Below are positions 27,701-35,049 of a stretch of 64,000 nt of DNA, one piece after another. Positions within the stretch are counted from its first letter, which is position 1. Each line of letters begins with the position of its first letter. The notes under the pieces are model-generated. The model saw only the letters and a list, made by a program, of their open reading frames with translations. It made no database searches and was not told where the DNA came from. The position numbers were made by a program, and so were the translations under genes. The DNA comes from Mesorhizobium sp. WSM4904 (GTDB lineage Bacteria > Pseudomonadota > Alphaproteobacteria > Rhizobiales > Rhizobiaceae): contig NZ_CP121354.1 of NCBI RefSeq assembly GCF_029674545.1, positions 6,587,862-6,651,861 on the forward strand, given 5' to 3'.

Positions 27701-28836
27701 CGGCGCTCTCTGCGCCGACACCGTCGGCGTCCGCGACGCCGTCCGAGCCGGTCGTCCCGGCCGTGAACGCACCGGCCATGGACACGGACGCGGATGCACA
27801 GCCGATGACCAGCGCGCCAACGACCGGTATCCCGGCGGCCGGCACGCCGGCGGCAGGCACGTCAGTGCCCGGTGCTCCGGCTGCCGGCGCTTCTTCGGCC
27901 AGCGCGCCGGCTGGCACGGCCGCGGAGACGACGGGCACGGTCCCGCCGGCCGACAGCCAGACGGCAATTTCGGCCGCCAAGGTCGACATCCCGACCGAGA
28001 TCGGCCCGGCGGCGCTGCGCGACGCGGCCGCAGGCGGCGACGCCAAGGCGCTGTTCGAGATCGGCTCGCGCTACGCGGAATCGCGCGGCGTGAAGGAAGA
28101 CATGGCGGCGGCCGCCAAATGGTACGAGAAAGCCGCCGAACTGGGCTTCGCGCCGGCCGAATACCGCATCGGCAATTTCTACGAGAAGGGCATCGGCGTC
28201 GCACGCGACATCAAGAAGGCCAAGACCTACTACCAGCTCGCGGCGGAACAGGGCAACGCCAGCGCCATGCACAATCTGGCGGTGCTGTTCGCCATGGCGG
28301 CGGACGGCGTGACCGACAATGAATCGGCGGCGCACTGGTTCCAGGAGGCGGCCGACCTCGGCGTCAAGGACAGCCAGTTCAACCTCGGCATCCTTTCGGC
28401 CAAAGGCGTCGGCATGAAGCAGAACCTGGAGGAATCCTACAAATGGTTCGCCCTCGTCGCCAAGACCGGCGACAAGGACGCCGCGTCCAAGCGCGACGAG
28501 ATCGCCAATGCGTTGAGACCCGAGCAGCTCGAACGGGCCCGCGCCGCGACGGAACTGTGGAAGGCAAAGCCGCTCAACGCGGCCACCAACTCGGCCGACA
28601 TTCCGGAATCCTGGCAGGACAGCACGCCGCAGACCACCGCCGGCATCGACATGAAGAAGGCGGTGAAGAACATCCAGCTTATCCTCAACAAGAACGGTTA
28701 TGATGCCGGCGGCGCCGACGGCGTGATGGGCGGCAAGACCAAGAACGCCATCATGGCCTTCCAGACCGACAACAAGATGAAACCGACCGGTGAGATCGAC
28801 GCGCCGCTCGTCAAGGCACTGCTGGCGCGCAAATAG
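24715..28836 (+). CDS. podJ: PodJ-like polarity/localization factor
   Basis: A 1373-residue inner-membrane polar scaffold. Residues 1-690 or so are almost continuous coiled coil rich in RLDEIS/LEQRF-type heptads. A charged linker leads to one membrane helix at about 887-910 (ILMAAAAIMMALAGLQLG). A Pro/Ala-rich periplasmic linker follows to about 1085. Sel1 repeats (AAKWYEKAAELGFAPAEYRI and further copies) lie at about 1100-1260. A peptidoglycan-binding domain ends the protein (NIQLILNKNGYDAGGADGVM). This order matches PodJ of Caulobacter and Rhizobiales, where it organises the pole for pili or polar growth. The Tad pilus genes are 18 kb away. A CtrA-like site precedes it. Confidence 0.88.
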   Translation: MNSKRSYLDTLNAGRQRRPHTSLEELNRSLETLEQRLERTRTDMPERPDPRRPAAEPRYAAAQPYDQPRWYEDPYSSQRPQSQGSQGLASQNRGPQNPAPAASGFGPNYQAIARDIDRVRGQEDSVAMVGKIAVELRGLREELRHQMTAGLQREFDALRQDIDRALQAASQHGAPADKSSAELGLEFERLSGAIHTLAEKSDDRSVNLLRLELEQVKAALDTLAREESVRAVDRRWDDFDRRWSAFEDRVDADQRQRAEGPNLSSLTDRLEQISSAVNNLPQSLSLASLEEKVRTLAGAVDRFASQQTMRGGETLAMIDERLDEISRAIVASTVAAQANAFDPETFGRIEKRIASLAQQIEEVAQSRPGAEVIDRLNFLSSRVDEIAGRANLPEQAMERLGKQIALITDKIDRTPAMPDADHIFQGLEQRFDALSSLLERRQGDAIEQSNMLFRDLERRLDEVADRLDQRMQQDDSAGIMEAIDARFTALAKRIETRTPDPANDLAIRGLESRLEDISSRLESSAAQVAGIDPALIRSLESQVTALSAHLSQPSMPLPDFEDISPRLNEIERSLAGTRDSILSVAREAAENAVRSLAESGSSSAAANAAAVGGLAQDLKTLEALTRRSDERNSRTFEAIHDTLLKIVDRLGSLEAGEPSEAVSELVDPQPGAKRTARAGKIAVQDAPSMDIDQPLPLAGDIDDLDTHAASILRNEPVMRNETVARGEPGPRTPAEAAAAAAMAALGSDAIGEKAEKTGRKKSMFSGLARAFRGKKDEGTPPLAGSASAGDVPTVDIDEPLDPKAANRPLEPGSGAPDLNAIMKRVRDERGGQPAKRSETDAAKSDFIAAARRAAQAAAAEADALKRQSTMTGPVKALRIGDLLKARRKPILMAAAAIMMALAGLQLGKAFFADPAPVASNNAAPTVSTQTVDTASLNTASAPKADADAAKPQSAPERVVRQAEPAKDDPTPQAAAQPSGPEMPAAAAPAEPAPGPAALSAPTPSASATPSEPVVPAVNAPAMDTDADAQPMTSAPTTGIPAAGTPAAGTSVPGAPAAGASSASAPAGTAAETTGTVPPADSQTAISAAKVDIPTEIGPAALRDAAAGGDAKALFEIGSRYAESRGVKEDMAAAAKWYEKAAELGFAPAEYRIGNFYEKGIGVARDIKKAKTYYQLAAEQGNASAMHNLAVLFAMAADGVTDNESAAHWFQEAADLGVKDSQFNLGILSAKGVGMKQNLEESYKWFALVAKTGDKDAASKRDEIANALRPEQLERARAATELWKAKPLNAATNSADIPESWQDSTPQTTAGIDMKKAVKNIQLILNKNGYDAGGADGVMGGKTKNAIMAFQTDNKMKPTGEIDAPLVKALLARK

Positions 28837-28907
28837 CGGCAGGCGCGTCGCTTCCGCGACGGCTTGCCACAGATTTGCCTGTTAACTGATTGAGATGGTT
28901 TTTGTTT

Positions 28908-28945
28908 CGACGCGATGGCGGGGTCAACCCCCCGCCATCGCGTCG
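28908..28945. repeat. Perfect 16-bp inverted repeat after podJ
   Basis: Arms 28908-28923 and 28930-28945 pair perfectly around TCAACC. No T-run follows on the plus strand, so it is not a textbook terminator, although it is 71 bp after the podJ stop. It lies 84 bp before the TauE start. Confidence 0.6.
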
Positions 28946-29028
28946 GCGCAAGAAAAAATTGGCTTTTCGGTGCGAAACTGCTGGGGACGGCGGCATGCGC
29001 CGATTGGCAAACTGATCGAGACAGACGG

Positions 29029-29952
29029 GTGGGCATCTATCTCCCGATCGCGGAAATTTCCGTCAACGTCTTCGTGCTGCTGGCGATGGGCGCGGCGGTG
29101 GGTTTCCTGTCGGGCATGTTCGGGGTGGGCGGTGGCTTCCTCATCACGCCGCTGTTGATCTTCTACAACATCCCGCCGGCGATCGCGGTGGCCACCGGCG
29201 CCAACCAGGTCATCGCCTCCTCCTTCTCCGGCGCGCTTTCGCACATGAAGCGCGGCACGCTCGACTTCAAGCTCGGCGGCGTGCTACTTGCCGGCGGCAT
29301 CGTCGGCTCGACCGCCGGCATCTTTGTCTTTGCGCTGCTGCGCCGGCTCGGCCAGTTGGACCTGTTCATCTCGCTGCTCTATGTCGCGCTGCTCGGCACC
29401 GTCGGCGGACTGATGCTGGTCGAGAGCGTCAACGCGCTGCGCGCCACCCGCAGCGGCGCGGCACCGGTGCTGAAGAAATCAGGCCAGCACAACTGGATCC
29501 ACCGGCTGCCGTTCAAGATGCGCTTCCGCGCCTCGAAGCTGTTCGTCAGCGTCATCCCGGTGCTTGGGCTCGGCGCGGCGATCGGCTTCCTGTCCTCGAT
29601 CATGGGCGTCGGCGGCGGCTTCATCATGGTGCCGGCGCTGATCTACCTGCTCAAGGTGCCTACCAACGTCGTCATCGGCACCTCGCTGTTCCAGATCATC
29701 TTCACCTCGGCCTATACCACGCTGGTGCATTCCACCACCAACCAGACAGTCGACGTGATCCTCGCCTTCCTCTTGATGGCCGGCGGCGTCGCCGGCGCGC
29801 AATATGGCGCCAAGGCGGGCCAGAGGCTGCGCGGCGAGCAGCTGCGGGCCCTGCTTGCGCTGCTGGTGCTGGCGGTTGCCATCCGCCTGGCCATAGACCT
29901 CTTCGCGACGCCGCCCAATCCCTACTCGCTCTCCGCCGCGGGCCTGAGCTGA
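29029..29952 (+). CDS. TauE/SafE-family sulfite/anion exporter
   Basis: Multi-pass inner-membrane protein of the TauE/SafE (DUF81) family, 307 residues. The two family repeats each have a glycine-rich loop: GFLSGMFGVGGGFLITP near residue 21 and GFLSSIMGVGGGFIMVP in the second half. About eight hydrophobic helices are visible. I use a GTG at 29029, which opens GIYLPIAEISVNVFVLL as in relatives. Its stop overlaps the next gene by one base. A sulfite link is possible because soeABC lies 5 kb downstream, but the family exports several anions. Confidence 0.88.
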   Translation: MGIYLPIAEISVNVFVLLAMGAAVGFLSGMFGVGGGFLITPLLIFYNIPPAIAVATGANQVIASSFSGALSHMKRGTLDFKLGGVLLAGGIVGSTAGIFVFALLRRLGQLDLFISLLYVALLGTVGGLMLVESVNALRATRSGAAPVLKKSGQHNWIHRLPFKMRFRASKLFVSVIPVLGLGAAIGFLSSIMGVGGGFIMVPALIYLLKVPTNVVIGTSLFQIIFTSAYTTLVHSTTNQTVDVILAFLLMAGGVAGAQYGAKAGQRLRGEQLRALLALLVLAVAIRLAIDLFATPPNPYSLSAAGLS

Positions 29953-30746
29953 TGGCGGGGTCGAGAGCGTTCGCAGCAACCGTTTCGCTTCTGCTGTTCC
30001 TCGCCCTGTCGCCGGCGACGGCGCAAACGCCGCCGCCCGCCGAGGGCATCCAGATCGGCCTGTCGACCGACGCGATCTCCATCACCGCCGGCTTCTCGGG
30101 CGCCGATCTCACCATCTTCGGGTCGCTGGAAAATCCCGACCCGCTGGTGTCGCGGCAGGGGCGCTACGATGTCATCGTCGTGCTCGAAGGGCCGCCACGG
30201 CCGGTGGTCGTGCGCCGCAAGGACAGGGTGCTCGGCGTCTGGATCAATCTGGAATCGGAAACGTTCGAAAACGTGCCGGTGTCCTATTCGGTCGCCACGA
30301 CGCGACCCTTGCAGGACATCGCCGACCCGACCAAGTACAGGCAGCTCTCGCTGGGCTCCCAGAACCTCTATATGAAGCCCGCCGACGAGACCGAGAGCCC
30401 GGCGACGATCGAGGAATTCACCGCAGCGTTGCGCGAGCGCAAGACTGCGACCGGCCTCTACAGCGAGAATGTCGGGGGCGTGCAGTTCTTGTCGCAAAGC
30501 CTGTTCCGCGCCACGGTGCGTCTGGCGCCCAACATTCCGGTCGGCACGCACAAGGCGCGCGCCTTCCTGTTCAAGAGCGGCATGTTCGTGAAGGAAAGCT
30601 CCGCCCAACTCGAAATCCGCAAATCCGGTTTCGAACAGTCGGTCTTCCGCGTCGCGCATGACTATTCCTTCCTCTATGGCGTGTTTGCCGTGTCGCTCGC
30701 CATGCTCACCGGCTGGCTCGGACGCATCGTCTTCCGCAAAGATTGA
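29952..30746 (+). CDS. TIGR02186-family membrane protein
   Basis: A 264-residue alphaproteobacterial protein of unknown function. It has an N-terminal signal (VSLLLFLALSPATA), then a beta-rich extracytoplasmic domain with ITAGFSGADLTIFGSLENP. A single C-terminal helix (FAVSLAMLTGWLGRIVF) ends in a few basic residues. It overlaps the TauE stop by one base (TGATG) and so is translationally coupled to it. This pairing with a TauE exporter is one I know from other alphaproteobacteria. It may be an accessory subunit of the exporter. Confidence 0.82.
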   Translation: MAGSRAFAATVSLLLFLALSPATAQTPPPAEGIQIGLSTDAISITAGFSGADLTIFGSLENPDPLVSRQGRYDVIVVLEGPPRPVVVRRKDRVLGVWINLESETFENVPVSYSVATTRPLQDIADPTKYRQLSLGSQNLYMKPADETESPATIEEFTAALRERKTATGLYSENVGGVQFLSQSLFRATVRLAPNIPVGTHKARAFLFKSGMFVKESSAQLEIRKSGFEQSVFRVAHDYSFLYGVFAVSLAMLTGWLGRIVFRKD

Positions 30747-30748
30747 CA

Positions 30749-30800
30749 TCACGGGAAATGGGAAGACCCATTTTCCCGTGAAAAGAGGGGTTCCCCTTTT
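30749..30800 (+). terminator. Tandem terminator hairpins after TIGR02186
   Basis: Stem TCACGGGAAATGGG with CCCATTTTCCCGTGA (30749-30762 and 30767-30781) is followed by a second A-rich/T-rich hairpin at 30781-30800 ending in TTTT. It closes the TauE-TIGR02186 unit. Confidence 0.75.
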
Positions 30801-30864
30801 CCTTGTCATGCGATAAACCGCCGCCTCCCAGCCCAGGGGGTAACCACACAATTCGGCAGAGCGG

Positions 30865-32206
30865 GGTAGTGTGCTGAGAGTTCTGCAAATTCGCTGAGAG
30901 AGGGCGGTCATGGCAGGCTGGTGATTGTTCACGTCACCTGATTCCCGCGAAGGAACGCCACCATGACCAAGATCGAAGATAAATCCGCCATAGCTGCCGT
31001 CAAAGACATTCTGCTTTCGAACCCGGATGGGCTGCACGAAGTGATCCGCGCAGTGATGCAGGAGGTCCTCGAGGCCGAGATGGACGAGGCGCTGGGCGCT
31101 TCGAAGAGCGAACGGACACCGGAGCGGCTCGGCTATCGCTCTGGGTATTACGGCCGCACGCTTGTCACCCGTGTCGGCAAGCTGGAGCTGCGGGTTCCGC
31201 AGGACCGGCAGGGGCGCTTCTCCACCGAGCTGTTCGAGCGCTACCAGCGCTCCGAGCGGGCCTTGGTGGCGACGCTTGCCGAGATGTACGTGCAAGGCGT
31301 GTCGACCCGCAAGGTCAAGGCGATCACCGAGGAGCTGTGCGGGCATGCCTTCTCGGCCTCGTCGATCTCGGCCATCAACAAACGGCTGGACGAAAGCCTG
31401 AAGGCCTTTGCCGAGCGCCCGCTTCAAGAGCCCTTTGCTTACCTCGTGCTCGATGCCCGCTACGAGAAGGTGCGCGAGGCCGGCATCGTCATGAGCCAGG
31501 CGGTGCTGATCGCGGTCGGCATCGACTGGGACGGGCGGCGCCAGATCCTGGCCGTGGAGATGGCCAATCGCGAGAGCCGCTCGGCCTGGAAGGACTTCCT
31601 CGTGGCGCTCAAGGCGCGCGGTCTCAGGGGCGTCGAACTGGTCGTGTCCGACGACCATGCCGGCCTGGTCGCGGCGATCGGCGAGGTGATTCCGGAAGCG
31701 GCCTGGCAACGCTGCTACGTGCACTTCCTCAGGAACGCGCTCGATCACCTGCCGCGCAAGCACGGCGACGACTGCCTGCAGGAGCTCAGATGGCTCTACG
31801 ACCGGCGCGACCTCGCCGAGGCCAAGGCCGATCTCGCCGCGTGGCTTGCCAAATGGTCGGGCCGCTATCCGCGGCTGACGACGTGGGTGGAGGAGACCAT
31901 CGAGCGCACGCTGACCTTCTTTCGCCTGCCGCGCCAGCACCACAAGCACCTGAAGTCGACCAACATGCTGGAACGCCTCAACGAAGAGATCAGGCGCCGC
32001 ACCTATGTCGTGCGCATCTTTCCCAACGCCGAAAGCTGCCTGCGCCTGGTCAGGGCGCTGGCCGTCGAAACCAACGAAAACTGGATGGAGGCCAACCGCT
32101 ACATCAACATGGACGACCTGCGCGAGCACAAGAAGCTCGCTCTGCGCCAAGCCGCATGACCAGCCTCATGGCCGCCCCTTTTTGCAGAACTTGACGCACA
32201 CAACCC
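30865..32206 (+). mobile_element. IS256-family insertion sequence, complete
   Basis: About 1.34 kb. Terminal inverted repeats of about 26 bp are seen at 30864-30889 and 32181-32206, identical at 21 positions, with the shared block GTTCTGCAAA. A 7-bp direct repeat, AGAGCGG, flanks the element at 30858-30864 and 32207-32213; it marks the target duplication (the family usually makes 8-9 bp). The element holds one intact transposase. It lies between the terminators at 30.8 kb and the Hsp70-like gene. Confidence 0.9.
30963..32159 (+). CDS. IS256-family transposase
   Basis: A 398-residue mutator-type DDE transposase, uninterrupted. Catalytic Asp residues are in YLVLDARYEKV and VVSDDHAGL; the Glu is in TNMLERLNEEIRRRT. 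The N-terminal block EALGASKSERTPERLGYRSG is typical. A start with purines lies 8-12 nt upstream. The intact frame and matching ends suggest it may still move. Confidence 0.95.
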   Translation: MTKIEDKSAIAAVKDILLSNPDGLHEVIRAVMQEVLEAEMDEALGASKSERTPERLGYRSGYYGRTLVTRVGKLELRVPQDRQGRFSTELFERYQRSERALVATLAEMYVQGVSTRKVKAITEELCGHAFSASSISAINKRLDESLKAFAERPLQEPFAYLVLDARYEKVREAGIVMSQAVLIAVGIDWDGRRQILAVEMANRESRSAWKDFLVALKARGLRGVELVVSDDHAGLVAAIGEVIPEAAWQRCYVHFLRNALDHLPRKHGDDCLQELRWLYDRRDLAEAKADLAAWLAKWSGRYPRLTTWVEETIERTLTFFRLPRQHHKHLKSTNMLERLNEEIRRRTYVVRIFPNAESCLRLVRALAVETNENWMEANRYINMDDLREHKKLALRQAA

Positions 32207-32287
32207 AGAGCGGTCCGGCCATCCGGATGACGGCGCGTCTTTTGACGCCGGCAATGCGCTGCGATGAACCAATGACAGGAGGCTGCG

Positions 32288-33544
32288 ATGCAATCAGCAT
32301 TCGGCGGCATCGATTTCGGCACGTCCAATTCCACGGTGGGCGTGATCCGAAACGGCCGGGCACGACTGGTGGCGCTCGAGGGCGAACAGCCCACCCTGCC
32401 GAGCGCCGTCTTCTTCAACTTCGAGGACGGCCATACCTATTTCGGCCGCCGCGCGATCGCCGACTACACCGACAGTGTCGAGGGCCGGCTGATGCGCTCG
32501 CTGAAAAGCGTTCTCGGCAGCTCGCTCGCCAACGAGAAGACGCGCATCAAGGCGCGGCTGATCGGCTTCACCGACATCATCGGCTTCTTCATCAGCCATT
32601 TGAAGACGCGGCTTGAGGAGGATGCCGGCGGCCCGGTCGAACGCGTCGTGCTCGGCCGCCCCGTGCAATTCGTCGACGACGATGCCGAGGCCGATGCGAA
32701 GGCGCAAAGCGAGCTCGAGAAGGCGGCGCGCGCGCAAGGCTTCAAGCACATCGCCTTCCAGTTCGAGCCGATCGCGGCCGCGCTGGACTACGAGCAGAAC
32801 GTCGCCCGCGAAGAGCTGGCGCTGATCGTCGACATGGGCGGCGGCACCTCCGACTTCTCGGTCGTGCGCGTCTCGCCGGAGCGCGCCCGCTCGGACGACC
32901 GCAAGGGCGACATCCTCGCCAATCGCGGCATCCATATCGGCGGCACGGATTTCGACCGGCTGCTCAGCATCGCCCATGTCATGCCCGAGCTCGGCTATCT
33001 GACGCCGACCAAGGACGGCAAGCGCAATCTGCCGGCGAGCTATTTCATCGACCTCGCGACCTGGCAGCGCATCAACCTGGTCTATACCGCCAAGGCGATG
33101 TCCGACCTGAAGCAGATTCGCTTCGAGGCGGAGCGCGCCGATCTGGTCGGCCGCTTCATCCACATCGTCGAGCATCGTTACGGGCATGCGATGGCCGGCC
33201 TGGTCGAACGGGCCAAGATCGCGCTGACCGACCAGTCCTCGGCGGAGGTGAAGGTGTCGCTGCCCGGCGCGCGCTTCGCGGCCGAGATCACACGCGCCGG
33301 CCTGGAGGAGACGATCGGCGGCGACATCGATCGGGTGACCGCGACGGTCAGGCAGACAATCGCCGACGCCGGCGTTCCCGCTTCCGCCATCACCGCTGTG
33401 TTCCTCACCGGCGGCTCGACGGCAATCCCGCTGGCAAAACGGCGGATCCTTTCGCTGGTGCCGCAGGCCTCCGTCATCGAAGGCGACATGTTCGGCTCGG
33501 TCGGGCTCGGCCTGGCGCTGGATGCGCGGCGGAAGTTTGCCTGA
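32288..33544 (+). CDS. Hsp70-like ATPase (YegD type)
   Basis: A 418-residue actin/Hsp70-fold ATPase without the substrate-binding domain of DnaK. Phosphate 1 loop GIDFGTSNSTVGV is at the N-terminus, phosphate 2 loop VDMGGGTSDFSVV is central and the adenosine motif LTGGSTAIPLAKR is near the end. This is the YegD group, whose function is not known. GGAGG precedes the ATG. The IS256 element ends 82 bp upstream, so the native promoter may be displaced, and expression may now rely on the short remaining leader or on read-out from the IS. Confidence 0.88.
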   Translation: MQSAFGGIDFGTSNSTVGVIRNGRARLVALEGEQPTLPSAVFFNFEDGHTYFGRRAIADYTDSVEGRLMRSLKSVLGSSLANEKTRIKARLIGFTDIIGFFISHLKTRLEEDAGGPVERVVLGRPVQFVDDDAEADAKAQSELEKAARAQGFKHIAFQFEPIAAALDYEQNVAREELALIVDMGGGTSDFSVVRVSPERARSDDRKGDILANRGIHIGGTDFDRLLSIAHVMPELGYLTPTKDGKRNLPASYFIDLATWQRINLVYTAKAMSDLKQIRFEAERADLVGRFIHIVEHRYGHAMAGLVERAKIALTDQSSAEVKVSLPGARFAAEITRAGLEETIGGDIDRVTATVRQTIADAGVPASAITAVFLTGGSTAIPLAKRRILSLVPQASVIEGDMFGSVGLGLALDARRKFA

Positions 33545-33631
33545 GCGGCAGTATTGCCGCAAGTTAGCTGGGTGCATCCGGTAGCGGCGGCATACCCAGG
33601 AGATTGGCCAAAACGCCCGTCTCTTCGTCAT

Positions 33632-33797
33632 CCACGGGCGGAGCAAGGAGCGAAGCGACGCGGCGCAGACCCGAGGATCCATGCCGTGACTTCAGAGCGC
33701 TGCCACGGTGCAGAATTCTGCTCCGCCGCGCCCCTCGCCCGGGGTAACGGCATGGATCCTCGGGTCTGCGCTCCGCTTCGCGTCGCTCCGCCCGTGG
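33632..33797. repeat. Large imperfect inverted repeat element
   Basis: Arms of about 50-56 bases (33632-33687 and 33747-33797) pair with few gaps and share the core GACCCGAGGATCCATGCCGT. A 59-base GC-rich centre separates them. It lies in the 334-bp gap between the convergent Hsp70-like and LysR genes, in which I see no gene. It looks like a dispersed palindromic element; other copies are not in this window. Confidence 0.75.
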
Positions 33798-33878
33798 AAG
33801 ACGACGTTCGGAGGCTTCAGCCAATCTCGAACGTTTGTGATGAGCATCCCAACAATGCAGCCCTGATGCTGCCCGGGC

Positions 33879-34766
33879 TCAGCCAACCTTCCCGCCCAAA
33901 TGCGCCTTCAGCGCCATCTGGGCGAGGCTCGCCTGCCGGTCGCGGTGGGTGATCATGGCGAAGTCGCGCTTCGGCAATTCTACCGGCACAGACCTCAGGC
34001 TGCCCTCCGTCAGGGAGCGTGCGACGACGAGCTCCGAGATGATAGTGGCGCCGGCGCCGGCCTCCACGGCCTGACGCACCGCCTCGTTGCTGGGTAGGAC
34101 GAGGAATATCTGCAGCTCCGCCGGCGAAACGCCTTCGCCGCGCGCGAAATCCTCCAGCGCCTCGCGCGTGCCCGACCCGCCTTCCCTGATGATCCAGCGC
34201 AATGCCCTGATGTCGAGGTTTCCCGCCGGGGTCGTCGGAATTTCGGGGTGCGAGCGCGCCACGACCAGCATCATGCGGTCCTCGTCGACCGTGGCGCGCC
34301 GCAGGATGTCGGATTCGGTGCGGCCTTCGACCAGGCCGAAATCGGCCCTGCCGTCCAGCACATTGGCCTCCACCTGCCTCGTGTTGCCGATGGTGACGCT
34401 GAGGCGCACCGCCGGATAGGCTTCGTGGAACGCGGCCAGGCGCCTCGGCAGCCAATAGCTGGCGATGGTCTGGCTGGCCGATATCGACAGGCTGCCGGTG
34501 ATGGTTTGCGAGACGTGTTCCAGCACATTGTGGGCGGCGGCCGCGCGCTCAAGGACGGCCTTGGCCTCGGGCAGAAAGCGGTGGCCGGTCTGCGCAAGCT
34601 CGATGTTGCGCCCAACCCGGTTGAACAGGCGCACGCCATGCTGGCTTTCGAGCGCGCGGATGGCGGCAGAGGCGGCGGACTGCGAGATGCCGAGCAACTC
34701 GGCCGCCTTGGTCATGTGGCCATGCTCGGCGACGGCGACGAATATGCGCAGCTGATCGAGTGTCAT
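33879..34766 (-). CDS. LysR-family regulator beside the sulfite dehydrogenase genes
   Basis: A 295-residue LysR regulator. The N-terminal winged helix reads MTLDQLRIFVAVAEHGHMTK and ASAAIRALESQHGVRLFNR. The effector domain follows with GSLSISASQTIASYWLP. The ATG at 34766 is chosen as the family's usual N-terminus. It is divergent from the soe operon (124 bp to the small ORF), the usual arrangement for a LysR and its target. The effector might be sulfite or a sulfonate product; that is inference. Confidence 0.9.
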   Translation of the reverse strand: MTLDQLRIFVAVAEHGHMTKAAELLGISQSAASAAIRALESQHGVRLFNRVGRNIELAQTGHRFLPEAKAVLERAAAAHNVLEHVSQTITGSLSISASQTIASYWLPRRLAAFHEAYPAVRLSVTIGNTRQVEANVLDGRADFGLVEGRTESDILRRATVDEDRMMLVVARSHPEIPTTPAGNLDIRALRWIIREGGSGTREALEDFARGEGVSPAELQIFLVLPSNEAVRQAVEAGAGATIISELVVARSLTEGSLRSVPVELPKRDFAMITHRDRQASLAQMALKAHLGGKVG

Positions 34767-34890
34767 GGGCCAACTAAGAAGCAAAATCGATCGGAATTAC
34801 AAGAGCTGCTTGTTAGACAGATCAATTGCTTTGTTCTAACTTTTCGCCCAGGCTTGGAAAAAATTGGCCGTTCTGACGCCAAGGTTGGAA

Positions 34891-35049
34891 ATGATCGGGC
34901 GCTTCAAATCCCTTTTCGCGCATTGGAGCCGTCGGCTGAGGCGGCAGTTGGCCGGCGAGCGCTATCATCCCGAGCTGCACTATATGCGCGGACCGGGGCC
35001 AAAGACGAAGGCCAAGTTGGCGAGTAACGAGAGCATCCGCGGATCATGA
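34891..35049 (+). CDS. Small basic protein preceding soeA
   Basis: A 52-residue ORF with about a quarter Arg/Lys residues and no signal or membrane segment. AAGG and GGAA lie just before its ATG, and its TGA overlaps the soeA ATG (ATGA), as expected for translational coupling. I recognise no family. It might be a real accessory peptide or a coupling ORF. Codon use looks like that of its neighbours. Confidence 0.5.
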   Translation: MIGRFKSLFAHWSRRLRRQLAGERYHPELHYMRGPGPKTKAKLASNESIRGS

